Source: Melampsora larici-populina 98AG31 (Eukaryota > Basidiomycota > Pucciniomycetes > Pucciniales > Melampsoraceae). From it: a DNA stretch of 64,000 bases. This document shows, in pieces, positions 10,372-21,984 of the stretch. The notes beneath the pieces were generated by a model. That model ran no database searches and had not been told where the DNA came from. It saw only the letters and a program-made list of their open reading frames with translations. The stretch is taken from contig NW_006768807.1 in assembly GCF_000204055.1 (NCBI RefSeq), forward strand, positions 153,149 through 217,148. Reading direction: 5' to 3'. How positions within the stretch are numbered: the stretch's first letter is position 1; every line of letters begins with the position of its first letter. A program made the translations under genes and the position numbers.

Positions 10372-12461
10372 ATGCAAAGATCTCAATTGAACTCCCAGTC
10401 ACACCCTCAGGCTCCATCTTTCTCTTACAACAACAATCAGAACTACACTCAGCCAAACACCTCCAGCCATCCACCCTACATATTTACCAGATATACATGT
10501 ACTCCTCCTATTTCTGACTCCCATAGTACTCACAATGCAATGCCCACCTTTTGCCAACATTACCCATCTCCAGCCGGTACCCCTTCCTCTTACGATCATC
10601 CTATCAGCCAAAAGCCAACCTGGTCCAACAACTTTCACTCATCCAACTACCTTCAACTGACCGGCTCTAACAAGTTTAATTCATCCGACTACCTTCAGCC
10701 AACCTGCTCCAACAACTTTCAGCCACTTGATCCACAGTAGTCATCATCTGAACCCTCAACATCAGCCAGCTGAAGAACCAATCCCAATTGTATTGCACAG
10801 CCCATCAGTCAATTCCAAGGTGACATCCCGTGCCAAATCACAGTCCAATTCAACGCATGGTCCATGTTTTTAACAGCAGGATTATTTGAATATCATCAAA
10901 TATCTTTCAAACCGTAAGAATTACAACATCTTATTTGGTGCTGGCAAGAAAACCGAGGTCAAGGGTCAGTCATTGGGCGGCAATGGGTCTTGGGACGTGT
11001 TTGCCACTCACATCAATTCACTTTACAATCAACACACCAAAAACCCTTTGCGCATCATGGCGCTCAGCGGAAACAATCTTTGACAATGATTTGTCAGATA
11101 TCACCGTGTGTACGCTATTGCTAAAGGCAAGTCAAATCACACAGGTTCTGGTGTTGCAGACAAAGACCGACTTCAAGGTATTGCTACAACTTTGGCCAAA
11201 CAAGAGACCAATTGTCCTTGTTTCGATGAGATGTATGCATTATTTGGTGAAAAAGCAAATATCACCGCAATGGTCACAATGGACAGTAGCATCATCACAA
11301 CGTCTGATTTTGATTATTTGGACTCGGACAACCAGGACTCCGACTCAGACTCTGTTTGTTTCATTTCTGAGTCAAAAGAACGTGAGTTTCATTCAATTGA
11401 TGTTGTTGAATTCTCTCTCTCGTCTATGATTTGTTGTTTGTAACAATTGTTTATCTTTCCCTCATAGACAAACCTCTCTCAAGTTCTCTGAGGCGCACTT
11501 CCACGTTGGCCAACCTAATTGACAGACATGATCAAGATGAATCGTTATTGGGCGGAATCCAAAGTCCAGGTCAGTTGAATAAATATCTGAAATCTACTGG
11601 ACTTGTAGTCTTTATCTAAGTTCAGACTTTGTAGGATTAAATCCCAATCTCGATGAAGTGTTTCAACCACTTTGGTCAACTGTAGAAAATTTGGAAAGTT
11701 TTTTTGTCGACAATCCAAGTGGTTGGGACAACATACCTATCAAATCGTCATTGTCAAATTCTCCCAACAACTTTCTTCGTTCACAACAAGATCCCAATCC
11801 GGGTACTCCATCATCTGTCAGCACTAGCACTTCTTCCCAAAAACCTTTGCGGCTGCCCTCACAAGATCACCATCCCAACTCGCCTTTGCCTTTGGTCAAA
11901 ATCACCACTTCTAATCAACAAAACACTCAAACTGAAACTCCAGATCAACCCAACAAAAGCCCCATTGCTAAGCGTCAGGCAAAGATAACAGATAATCAAG
12001 ATAAGCTGAAGCCAGTTCACAATTCTGCAAACCCTCTACCGCCAATTGCAGCACCCGGCAAAGCTAAATCAGAATTGAAAAACCCTTTGGCACAAGCACT
12101 CTTAACCATCAGTCAGTCCAAGGCACAAATGTACAAGGCCACGAATAAGCGGGAGTTAGAGCTAGAAGCGCGTATGGTAGAAAATGAAACCAAGACATTG
12201 ATGCGAGATATGGCCCTTGACAAACATAACAAGGAACAAGAAGAGAAGAAGCAAAAGCAAGAAGAACTTGCAGTCAGCTTGCAACTGGCATGGGACAAAG
12301 AAAGATTTCTTCACAAAAAAGAGGAAAGAGTGCAAGACAAACACATCAAGCAGATGAATAGGTGGTTAGCTGAAGGGGAGTCAGTTGCAGATGTCAGACT
12401 ACTTTTGGAGATGAGTGGGTTGACTCAGCCAAAGGATGCGAGTAGTTTGACTCAGCAATAA
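10372..12461 (+). pseudogene. Decayed member of a rust-type repeated gene family (possible DNA-binding protein)
   Basis: A Q/N/S/P-rich N-terminal region (from ATG 10372) changes frame near 10740. It then continues in one frame through IIKYLSNRKNYNILFGAGKK, a TGSGVADKDRLQG region and CPCFDEMYALFGEKANITAM. GT-AG introns at 11382-11467 and 11570-11634 join in frame to a long last exon. That exon starts NPNLDEVFQPLW and ends in a charged E/K/Q-rich coiled-coil-like stretch with stop at 12459-12461. Breaks are TAA at 10871-10873 and TGA at 11081-11083 and 11087-11089. Replacing T by C at each would give Gln, Arg and Arg. From memory, proteins of this layout are numerous in rusts and of unknown role; the helix-rich core recalls Myb/trihelix-like domains, but that is inference. 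Confidence 0.6.
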
Positions 12462-12469
12462 ATGGTTAT

Positions 12470-13320
12470 ATTTGTTCTCAATTTTTGGTTATTTATCATA
12501 TTTATGTCATATTCTTATTCTTTGTCTCTCTTATGTTATCACTCGACTTTTCCCACTTGTCTGATTCTTAATCTTTGTCTCTCTCAGTTCACTTGACTTT
12601 TGCGTATTCTTTGTCTTAACTCGACTTTTCCACTTCCACTTGTCTGATTCTTATGTCTGATTTTTATTTATTTTTTGTCTCTCTGTCTCCTGTGTACACT
12701 CATTTGATTCTTATTCTTAGTCGTCCCTCCCTCTTCTGTCTCTCTCTGTCTCACTCGCCTTTGTACACTCTTTTGATTCTGCTACTTATCCTTAGTCTTC
12801 ATGTCTCTACGCTTGTTTGATTATGTATAGTCTCATGCTCACTTCATGTCCTTTAACACTCCGTTTTATTCTCTCCTCTCATGTTGTACACTTTTTTGAT
12901 TCTTATTTTATGTTTAGTCTCATGCTCAGTTCATGTCCTTTATGTACACTCTTTTGATAAATTGAATACATTATTATCTATTTGTCCTTGAACTTAAATT
13001 AATGTAAGAATTGTACAACAAGTGACAACTCAAAAAATCAATCATGGTGATCTTTTCAAAATTGTTAGTATTGTATCTTGATCATGAAGGCGCCCAGCCT
13101 TTCATAAAACTAGACAACAACATCATACCATGAAAATATCCCATAAAGGCTGTAACTCAATCATAATCATAAATCTCAAGCTTGTGGATGAAAAATGAAG
13201 ATACCATAACTCATCAACTAAAATAGCATCCTTGGTATCCTCGGTTTCAAGATGTATATCCACACCTATGAAAATGACATCATACCTCCAAAAAATCTAT
13301 ATAAATGATTGTGCCAGTAT
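12470..13320. repeat. Pyrimidine-rich degenerate repeats downstream of the pseudogene
   Basis: About 12480-12960 is T/C-rich with scattered copies of TACACTCTTTTGATTCTTAT and GTCTCTCT blocks. The remainder to 13320 is AT-rich with no gene visible. Confidence 0.6.
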
Positions 13321-13321
13321 T

Positions 13322-16300
13322 CAATACCTGAACCGCACCGCTGCGATCCGCTAATTCCAATTTTTTTTGTAACGGTATGAAAACCCACTACATGGCACAC
13401 ACGCTCTTGCCCCGCTTTAAACATAGACTTGCTACATGAGGAAAGGGGCGGGGTGGGTTTGGGACCCGCTTGCGCCCCGCTGCAGGATAATTTTGGCTCT
13501 CGCAGCGGGCAGGATGTACTATTCACAAGTTTTTTTATTTTTTTTATTAATATATACGTTTGAAAGAATACACACACAAAGAGTGATATAAGAGCAGAAA
13601 ACAAAGATACACAAACATGTGTTTTGCCGGAACAAGAAGAAAAGTGAAAAATTGGTTAAACAAGTGACAATACGGACACATAAACATAACCAAAGAGACA
13701 AGAACCACCAAAAACAAAAACAAAAACCAAAGAAAGAAGAATAAGAGAGACCAGGAAAGTATAAAAAAACTCAAAAAGGAGAGATAGAAATAGTAAAGAA
13801 AAACAACCAATCAAGAACAACCAATAGAAAAGTGAGAGTGATACTTGAGACTGAATCTCTTAGTCTTTCTTCTTCTTTTTCATGTTGGCTGCAAAGGAGG
13901 TAACATAAGCAATGGCATTGGCAAATTGGCCAAAAACAGGAATGTTTGATTGAAGCCATTGTCTGCATCCAACAGCCCGTGAAATAGTTTTTGGTTTCAA
14001 ACCACCACGCGCAGGTACAGCAATGTCAGCTGCAGAAGAAAATGTACGCTCAACACTACAGGAGGTAGCAGAAACGAAGAGATAATCCCGGGCAATGGTG
14101 GCCAGAACAGGGAATCATTCTTCATTGTCCTAAAAAAACAAGTATTGGATCAATTTAAATTCATTGAAAAAGATGATAAGAAAAATTTACCTTCCACCAA
14201 GTGAGTTCTGATTGGCCAGGAGTGATTGGAACGGTGCCTTGTAAATAAATTTCCAGCTCGGATGATCTGATTGAGTCAGATGATTGGGATGTCGCAGCCG
14301 AGGTGAAAATGTCGAAGTGATCAAAGGTATCACTCGAGGCTTGAAAGGGAGGAGGGGTTGAAGGAGGAGTGACTGGCCAAGCAGACAATGATTCTTGGAA
14401 TTGACTTTTGATGAGTTCTCTTGCCGTCTCTGAGTATTCAGGATAGTGAAGATCAAAAAACTTGAGTTGATACTTTGGGTTCATAACCGTAGCCAGTACA
14501 ATTACATCTGAAGAGGCGGCTTCGTCTTGATATATAGAAAGTTTGATAAGCATGGTGTCGATCATGTTGATTAAGCTTGGAAAGTTGGAGGCGTCGTGTA
14601 GCTGCTGAAGAACTTCAGTAACACGCAGGTACTCAGCCAAGAGGACCAAACCTGATTCAAAGTTGCCCTCCATTTGTTTGGTGGAGAAGTGAAAGACCTG
14701 GATAAGTAGATGAAAAAAGTATGTTAGTAATCACCTTTTGGAATGAGATTGGAAAAGAGACTAAACTGACTTTCAAAACCTTGCACAACTCTTCAACAGC
14801 GTCCCATTCCTCCATGGACATCATCGCACCTTGATAGTACCTCGTCTTTTGATCAGCAATGAGAATTGAATCAATAACCTACAAATTCAAAAAGTCAATA
14901 ATAGTACAATAGATACAAGATAAAAGAAATATATGAAAACACTCACATCACGAGCCAAAACCAAGTTCAAAAACATTGCTAAGTCGATGTTCCAGCACAC
15001 ACCCCATCCAGCAATAGGGGCAGGACCTTCATAGCCCATCTGAGCAGCTCGAGCTGTGAATTCACCACGGTGAGCGTTACTTTGAGTTAACAGTGCGTTA
15101 ATATACTTGAACTGGAGGGTATGTTAATGATCTCGTCAGCATACTTGAAAAGATAAATGACGGAAGGGAACAAAACAAAAAAGGATGAAATGACAAACCT
15201 TGATAGCTCCCTGAACTACTACACAAGTTCTAGATGGAACATAATCGTAAATGTGTCCATCTTTGAGATCAGAAGTAGAGTCGTCACAAGGATTTGATGA
15301 AACCGGAGCATAGATCCCGTCATCTGAATCGTCAGTCTCACATACTACTTCAGTCATATCATCGTTGAGAATGATAGGAGGAATTGGAATTTGAGTGTTA
15401 GGTGGAGTAGTGGGTTTGATATGACCGGCAGCCAATCCGATCGAGTTCAAGCCATGTTTGACAACCAGTCCGAGCTTATGAGCATAGCATCGGACGTGGT
15501 TTTTGGTTGAATCCCATTCGACCTTCTCATTCAACTCCGCAAACATCTCTTGCATCTCTACAGCCATTGTGTTATTGTTGGACCCTGAGTCCGTTGTTTG
15601 AGCTAACATGTAACAAAAAGACGTTCAAATTAGTTTTTGGTATTGATATATGAGATGAGAAATGAAAACGATTATGTGAAAAAAGAATACAAGGACTTAT
15701 CTTTGTGTGAAGCTTGTTAGTAATCAGGAATTGGCCAACTGGTCAAGCCAGTAAAAAGCCCATCTTGTTCCAGGCTACTAGCTTGAGAGTAAGGTGAACC
15801 AATCGATACTTCCAGTTGTTGTTGATGAAATTGGCCAACACTCCCATAAAAGCATATCTATTACCCTTGGTAGTCCAAACGTCATGGACAAGGGAGAACT
15901 TTCCAAGATTGTTCTACATGAAAACATTTCGAAAATCGTCATCAATGACATATAAGAACAAAGTAGAAGAAGGATGAAAGACTTCCCAATACCAAATCGA
16001 TCACAGAAGAACTCAAGTTGAAATAGAGCTCCTTAGCAATCCCAGCGGCCCAAGTTGGGGTCCTCAAGTCTGCTTGCCTATTAGCCAGCTTGAATGCAGC
16101 ACGCAGGGGAGCATCATAAAATCGATTAAAGGGAAGTGCATGCCATAAGATCCAGATAACAAGGACGGTGTTGCAGAGGTCAACACTAAAGGTGGCTTGA
16201 GAAAGGAAAGCATCAAGGGTTTGTTGTCCGTTGGCTTTGTTTGAGGCTTGAGCAATCTCAGCTTGATCTTGGGCCCAAGTGTTAGGCAATTGGACACCAG

Positions 16301-17942
16301 CCTGAATGGCACAAGAACGGTGGGGACAGGCAGCGCAACCTTTAGCTCCACCGCGGTGAGCGTAAAGGTTGTAGTGACGACGTGCACCACATACAAACCG
16401 CCCTCTACACCAGCGACACTTGTAACTTTGCGGGTTGTTTCCAGACTTATAAGAACAAGATGAAATAAAATCAAAATCAGATAAATGTTGAAACAAATGA
16501 AGATAATGATATGAAAGAGTGAAATCTGCTTACCTCACCTTGAGCATGAGTCGGGGGATGGAAAAATTCCAATAATTTCCGGACATGTTCCAGCTGGCCA
16601 CGTCGCACACCCAGAGTCTCAGCAATCTTGATGTTCAGACTCCTGGTCGACCTCCATGACTTCAGGAACAGTTGCCTACATTGATCAAAAGAGAAGAAGA
16701 GAAGGTTAGTAATGGTAATGATATGGGATGAAGAGAGTATTGAAGTTACCTCAACTCGTCCTTTCCTTGATTTCTTGGAAGCTCAGCGAGTAAAGCCAAC
16801 TGAAGCACCAGATCCACAGGGACGGCCTCGGCTCTTGACAACATGGACCTTGGCTGGCTTACAGGCCTTCTTCTTGGTCTTGGTAGGAACAGTCAAGTTG
16901 CCATTGTTGGATTTGTGAATAACTTCATCATTTCCAATGCCATTGGTGGTATCAGAATAACCACTACTAATCTTGTACACGCTTATCTTGTGGTCAGGAT
17001 CAACAGTTGAACGATTAGGGGAGGGGCGAAGAGAAGCTACACGTAAATCAGGCGATTGGGTGACAAAATTGGGTCTGGTTTGAATGGGAGTTCTAGGACA
17101 AAGTGTGGGACCACTGCCAACTGGAGCAACTCCTGAAGATGGAGCAAGAGACAAGAGGTAGGAGATAACATATTGGACTATAGTCAAACAAAAAAGTTGA
17201 AGGGTTTGGGAGGTGGTTAACAGGTATTATAATTAATAAAAAAGATTATATCAATTTAATATCTTAGCAGAACTTTTGAGTGGATGAAAATTGGCTGGGA
17301 GGAAAGACCGGAATTGAGGAACACATATGATATAAATACAATCCAGAACAGGATGTTCTACTGGCACTATGGAGTAAGCCATGACCCCCAAAACAAACAG
17401 GCCAACCCCCATACAAACAATCCCCATGCAAACATCCCCCCTTTGAACAACCCCCATGTGAACACCGCAGGTTATAAGATTTGAGAGATCTAAGATAATA
17501 ATGATGATATGAGAAAGAGGTGAGAGTGTTCTTGTGTCAGCTGAGGCAGAAGACAAAAAATCAATGACATCAAAAAATAAAAAGAGATTGAACTCACTTG
17601 TTTTTGAGGTGAAGGAATAATTGGTGGTGTCATCCAAGGAAAGGGCTTCCTTTCAGATGTCAGATAGATATGATATTGGACGATATCTGAAAGGAATGGG
17701 GTGATCTAGGGTGATGTTGTTTCCTTTGTCACAGTTAATACTGACCCGCTGCGTACAAGATATAAACCTTGCAGCGGTGCAATATTTCCGACCGCGCCAC
17801 TAAATCCGCGCTCCTCTACATCAAAAAGGATTCGAGGGTAGCGCGGGCGGGGCGCATATATCCGCTACACCGGGAATCCTGAAGCGCAGGCGGGGCGACC
17901 CGCTCCCCTCCCGCTTTTTGCGGCGGGACGCTTCAGGTATTG
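13322..17942 (-). mobile_element. hAT-3 transposon
   Basis: It contains a BED-finger hAT transposase on the minus strand, flanked by related inverted ends: CAATACCTGAACCGC at the left and, read inward from the right, CAATACCTGAAGCGT. Both subterminal regions are strikingly GC-rich (CCCGC/GCGGG blocks at 13330-13530 and 17730-17935) against an AT-rich background. I could not fix a perfect 8-bp TSD, so the outer limits are good to a few bases only. Confidence 0.7.
13860..17190 (-). pseudogene. hAT-3 transposase, multi-exon, several stop codons
   Basis: At least nine minus-strand exons can be read. In order: an N-terminal region with an AT-hook-like SRGRP (about 17156-16745), a conserved block QLFLKSWRSTRSLNIKIAET (about 16680-16555), and a BED finger YKCRWC...HYNLYAH (about 16454-15985). 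Next come LVHDVWTTKGNRYAFMGVLA (about 15905-15712), TDSGSNNNTMAVEM (15609-15195), GEFTARAAQMGYEG (about 15118-14947) and three more. The last exon, ending at the TAA 13860-13862, carries the dimerisation motif SCSVERTFSSAADIAVPARG and a lysine-rich tail. In-frame TGA codons lie at 16783-16785, 15743-15745 and 14115-14117. The same exon order is seen in hAT-4, with which it shares VWTxKGN and the dimerisation region. Confidence 0.75.
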
Positions 17943-18700
17943 GTGCTCATCCAAAGACCAACTTTCATCACCTATCCAAGTTCATAGTTAATCATGGGAA
18001 TCCCAAAAGTATTTTTTCAATTTGCTTATAGTAAAAAAAATAAGTCAAGTTGCAAAAAAAAAAGCAAAAAAAGAAAAAAAAAAAAAGTTATAAAATACAA
18101 ACAAACAAGCAGAAAAAAAAACTTGTTTCTTAGAAGAAAAAGGTATGAAATCAAAATTAGAGATAGATTTTCAAGTTCAAAAAACCCATCCAAACTTTTC
18201 TTCATGATCTACCTTCTCAGATTCAAAACAATGAAAGAAAGAAAGAAAGAATAAAAAGAGAAGAAAAGAGTAAGAAACGAGTCAAAGAAAACAAAAAAAT
18301 TGAATAGAAAAAAAATTTATACACACACACACACACACGCACGCACGCACACGCACACATATATACAAATGTACATAAATGAAATGATATATAAGAGTAT
18401 GGCATAAAGAAAAAAAAACATTCTTCAAAAAGAAAAAAAAAAGATGTGTGTATGTTTTTTGGTTTTCTTTCTCTATTACTACAAAAAAAAAAAAAGTTCA
18501 TAGACAATACACAAAAAGCAAAAGTGATATAAAAAAAAAAAATTATACATCTTTCTTCTTCTAATCTCTCTTGAAATCTCTCATCACATTTTCTTCTGCC
18601 CTTCTCCCTCTTCCTTTTTCTTCTTCCTTCCTACTCCTACTCCTACCTACAACCCAATCTATATGAAAACAAAAGCAAGAGAAAGTAGGATTCGATTTCT
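17943..18700. repeat. A-rich low-complexity sequence with a CA microsatellite
   Basis: Poly-A and AAG-rich runs dominate 18030-18300 and 18410-18540. An (AC)n/(GCAC)n microsatellite lies at about 18320-18358. The part nearest 18700 should be the 3' UTR of the SSH4-like gene. No other gene is seen. Confidence 0.7.
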
Positions 18701-18710
18701 TAATGATCTT

Positions 18711-20635
18711 TCATCGATTAGTCGAAGAAGAAGATCCATGAGCTCCTGCATTTCTCCAATCAGCTGATCCACCAAACTGTTCAGCCAACATCACTTCTGC
18801 TACTCCTGCTGCATCTATTCAAAAGGAAAGAAAATCACAAGATTGATTAAATCGATCAATCATCAAAATTAGATCGACCAAACCAAGTCAAGAAACTTAC
18901 ATTTATAAGGATCAATAGGTGCGTAATTAGGTGGGCTAGCTGCCTGACTCGGGGTTGATGATCGATCTGATCTGATCTGTCTTAATGAGATATCCAAAGG
19001 TCTAGGTGTAGGCTACAGAAAACCAATACACAAGACGTCAGTGAATGAAAATCTTCTCAAAAAAAAGATTTAGGTAATGAAGACCCACTGGATTATGAGG
19101 TAATTGTTCATAATCTCCTACCAAGATCGGTCTAATAGTCCCAACCGAAGAACCACCTTCCTCTTCCTCTTCTTCTTCTGCCAATCCTCTTTGTCTTCTC
19201 TCATGTTGTTCATTCCCACTGGAAAGTAAGATACTACCAGTTTGATGACCATAGGCAGGTGGAGGTGCCAAGGTTCCAGCCATCGGTGCTAATCCCCATT
19301 TCTTCACATTCGCTTCAATAAACACAAATCCAGCTTGTCCCAAATTCACATGTACCGAAGCAGGTCCAGTAGCTCCAATGGTGGGAAACACATTGAATCG
19401 TTGAAGACCCACAAAGGCATCTTCTAGTTTCTTTCCGTTTCGTGTAAAGAACACGGCTCCTGTTCGAGGTCGATATCCAACCCCTAAGACGTCACCTTGT
19501 TTCAGAGGCGGACCATAAGATGTGGCGGTGAATGGATAATTGTGTGCTTTGAATCCGTCGCTTGCAAAGTAACCTATAGACAGTCTATTCCAACCTATTG
19601 TTTGAAAGTGAACATTTGATTAAAAAATGATGGAACATTGAGCGGGTATGTTTGTAGATAGAGAAATGCGATGGATCGGATTGATTAATGTTGTGAAGAA
19701 TAGAAATCAAGTGGGTTTTCAGAAACGAAACGAATGAATTTGGATATAATTAAAAAAGATGAATCAGCATAAGAAAGAAAACAAAGAGAACAGAAAAAAA
19801 AAGACGAACCAGGTAATCGAAAAGTAGGATAAGGTTTAGTAGCCAATCCAATGGAGATCTCAGTGGACTCCAACTTTTCATAAATCTTACATTCAAAATA
19901 ATAAACTTCATTAAGTTTAGGTAAAGGTAAATTAGACTGTACACAAACCCCACCACCTTCGGAAGGTGATAAGCCAACACCATCAGCCAAGAAAGTGATT
20001 TCAGTACGAGATTGAACGATTAATGGTAAGGATGGATTTGATTCGTAATCCGGTTCAAAGGCCCATGCTGATACACCTTTTTCTTGGATTGATAAGAATT
20101 GTGATAAAGTGATATCGGTTGGGAATGAATTAGGTCGATATTGAGTTTGGTAAACTGTTATGGAAAAGAATACCGAATAAAGAAGGTCAGATTCCAGGAA
20201 TCGAATTGATGATGTAGAGAAAGATGAAGACTGACGTTTAGCTCTTAGATAACCTAATCGAACGCCTTCAGAACATTGTTCTAACCAACGACGTTCTAAA
20301 GCTTCTGAATGTTCATACTGATCAGATTGAGATAAATCCAAAGGACCATCTGAATCGCTTAATCTTAGTGGACCATGACCGGTAAGACGACGAAACGATC
20401 TTCGTTTTCGAATCAGAATCAAAAAAATCAAAAATAATAAAAGTAAGAAAAGCAAAGTGAAAAGTAAGACTAATAAAGGTAATAGTAAAGCTAAGGTCGT
20501 ATCTGAATCTGAATCTGATGTGTTGATGGATGATGATGATGATGGAATGAGATCATGAGTTTGATGTCGGAATGGAAGTAATTCTGAAATTAAATAATCC
20601 ATTGAATCTGGATCGTTGATTTGATGTTGATACAT
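18711..20635 (-). CDS. SSH4: Ssh4-like SPRY-domain adaptor of the Rsp5 ubiquitin ligase
   Basis: Four exons (20635-19810, 19594-19089, 19012-18901, 18814-18711) splice in frame to 515 residues ending TNR-TGA. An N-terminal transmembrane segment (about residues 47-75, Leu-rich) is followed by basic RKRRSFRR, fitting a single-pass endosome or vacuole membrane protein. The SPRY domain spans roughly residues 200-345, including GVSAWAFEP, VYYFECKIYE, EISIGLATKPYP and LSIGYFASDGF across the first intron. Two PPxY motifs, PPAY and PPNY, lie C-terminal to it. In yeast Ssh4/Ear1 such motifs bind the WW domains of Rsp5 to direct cargo into multivesicular bodies. The gene looks intact. One donor (GTTCGT) is non-standard but exon phases agree. 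Confidence 0.88.
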
Positions 20636-21725
20636 GATTGAAGATAACGTTTAAGTTGCTTGAGTGTAGTAGTTTTGATTGAGTCTTGATGAGATTAGTG
20701 TTGATTGGTTGAAGTGTTAGTGAGTGAGTGATGATAAAGTAGAATTAGATTAGATTGAATTATTAAGAAGTGATTGGGAATTGGTAAAGTAAAGTCAATT
20801 AACCATCTTGATGCTTTTTAAAGTCAGTACTAGATAGTAAGTTGGACTAACCTCTTGACTTCAAAATGAAAAAACCTTTACAGTCCAAATCAATTCAAAT
20901 CAAAATCAAAAAATCAAAAAATCGAATTCAAAATCAAATGGCTAAAAAAGAAAGAAAAAAAAAAGCAAATCGTTAAGGAAACAGAACTAGTATTCTTTTT
21001 AAATTAAACTTCATCTCAATTCGGGGTTCTTTTAGAAAGACACTTCATCATCAAAACCGATAACTTACTTTACCCAAATCTTTTAATTCCAATCGTCTTT
21101 TTCTTGTAAAAATCTTTCTGGATTTCCTTCAAGTGTGAATCTAGAGTGGTCTGTTCTGTAGGATTGTGTGGAAATGAAGAAATGAATCGGGAAGAACAGG
21201 AAATTGTGAATCGAGTATCTATCTTATCTTATTTTGGTCAACATTCACAGCCTATGTATTGTAGAACTAGAGATATATAAAACTTTATTAAAATATCAAA
21301 TTCCATAGAATCCTTAACAACTTAAGCTTCATGATTTAATGTCCTGTGTTTTGTGTTGTAAGCAAGTCGATCAAACTTGTAATCTCATTCTCAACCCTCA
21401 CATCGAGCACTCAGCAGTCATCTCACCCTAAAAAAGTCTTTAAAAAAGACACTTACATAAACCCTTCACACTCCATCAGATTCACAGCTAATTGTTTGAT
21501 CCAAGTCAGTAAAACGTCTGTATTACAAGTTCTTGATACCAAAAAAAAAATCAATTTCCTAACCAACTCAGTTCAATCATCATCCATCTCACAATGGTCT
21601 TTTTGGATCCGAACTCATTGAATCCCTTTACTCCTCATCATCATCATCATCAGATCATGTCACATTCCAACCCTTTACGTATGAAGTGAGATCATTTCAA
21701 CAAAACCTGATCCATAAGCAAGTTC

Positions 21726-21760
<35 letters not shown>

Positions 21761-21984
21761 CCATTCAAAACCTTTCTCATTCACTGTCCCTTGGCACTCA
21801 TCAACCCAGCAATCTTATCGAGGAATATATCGCACTCAAATCTTGAATCACCGCTCAAACTCTCTCTCTCTCTCAAAACAAATGCACCCCGCTTGCATGT
21901 ATACATACAGACTTCTTTTTGCTTCACTCCCGGAGTCAGCCTAACTTATGTATCGCTCGGTGCTCTCTTACATACCAATACATA
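20636..21984. other. Non-coding region 5' of the SSH4-like gene
   Basis: The part near 20636-20800 should hold the promoter of the leftward SSH4-like gene. Further right are simple repeats: (CAT)n at about 21637-21655 and (ATCA)n at about 21724-21760. No gene is recognised. Confidence 0.6.

Noticed and set aside
9817..10740. 307-residue plus-strand frame as one protein
   Set aside because: Its first half is the right arm of the fold-back element; only the part from 10372 has family-like composition.
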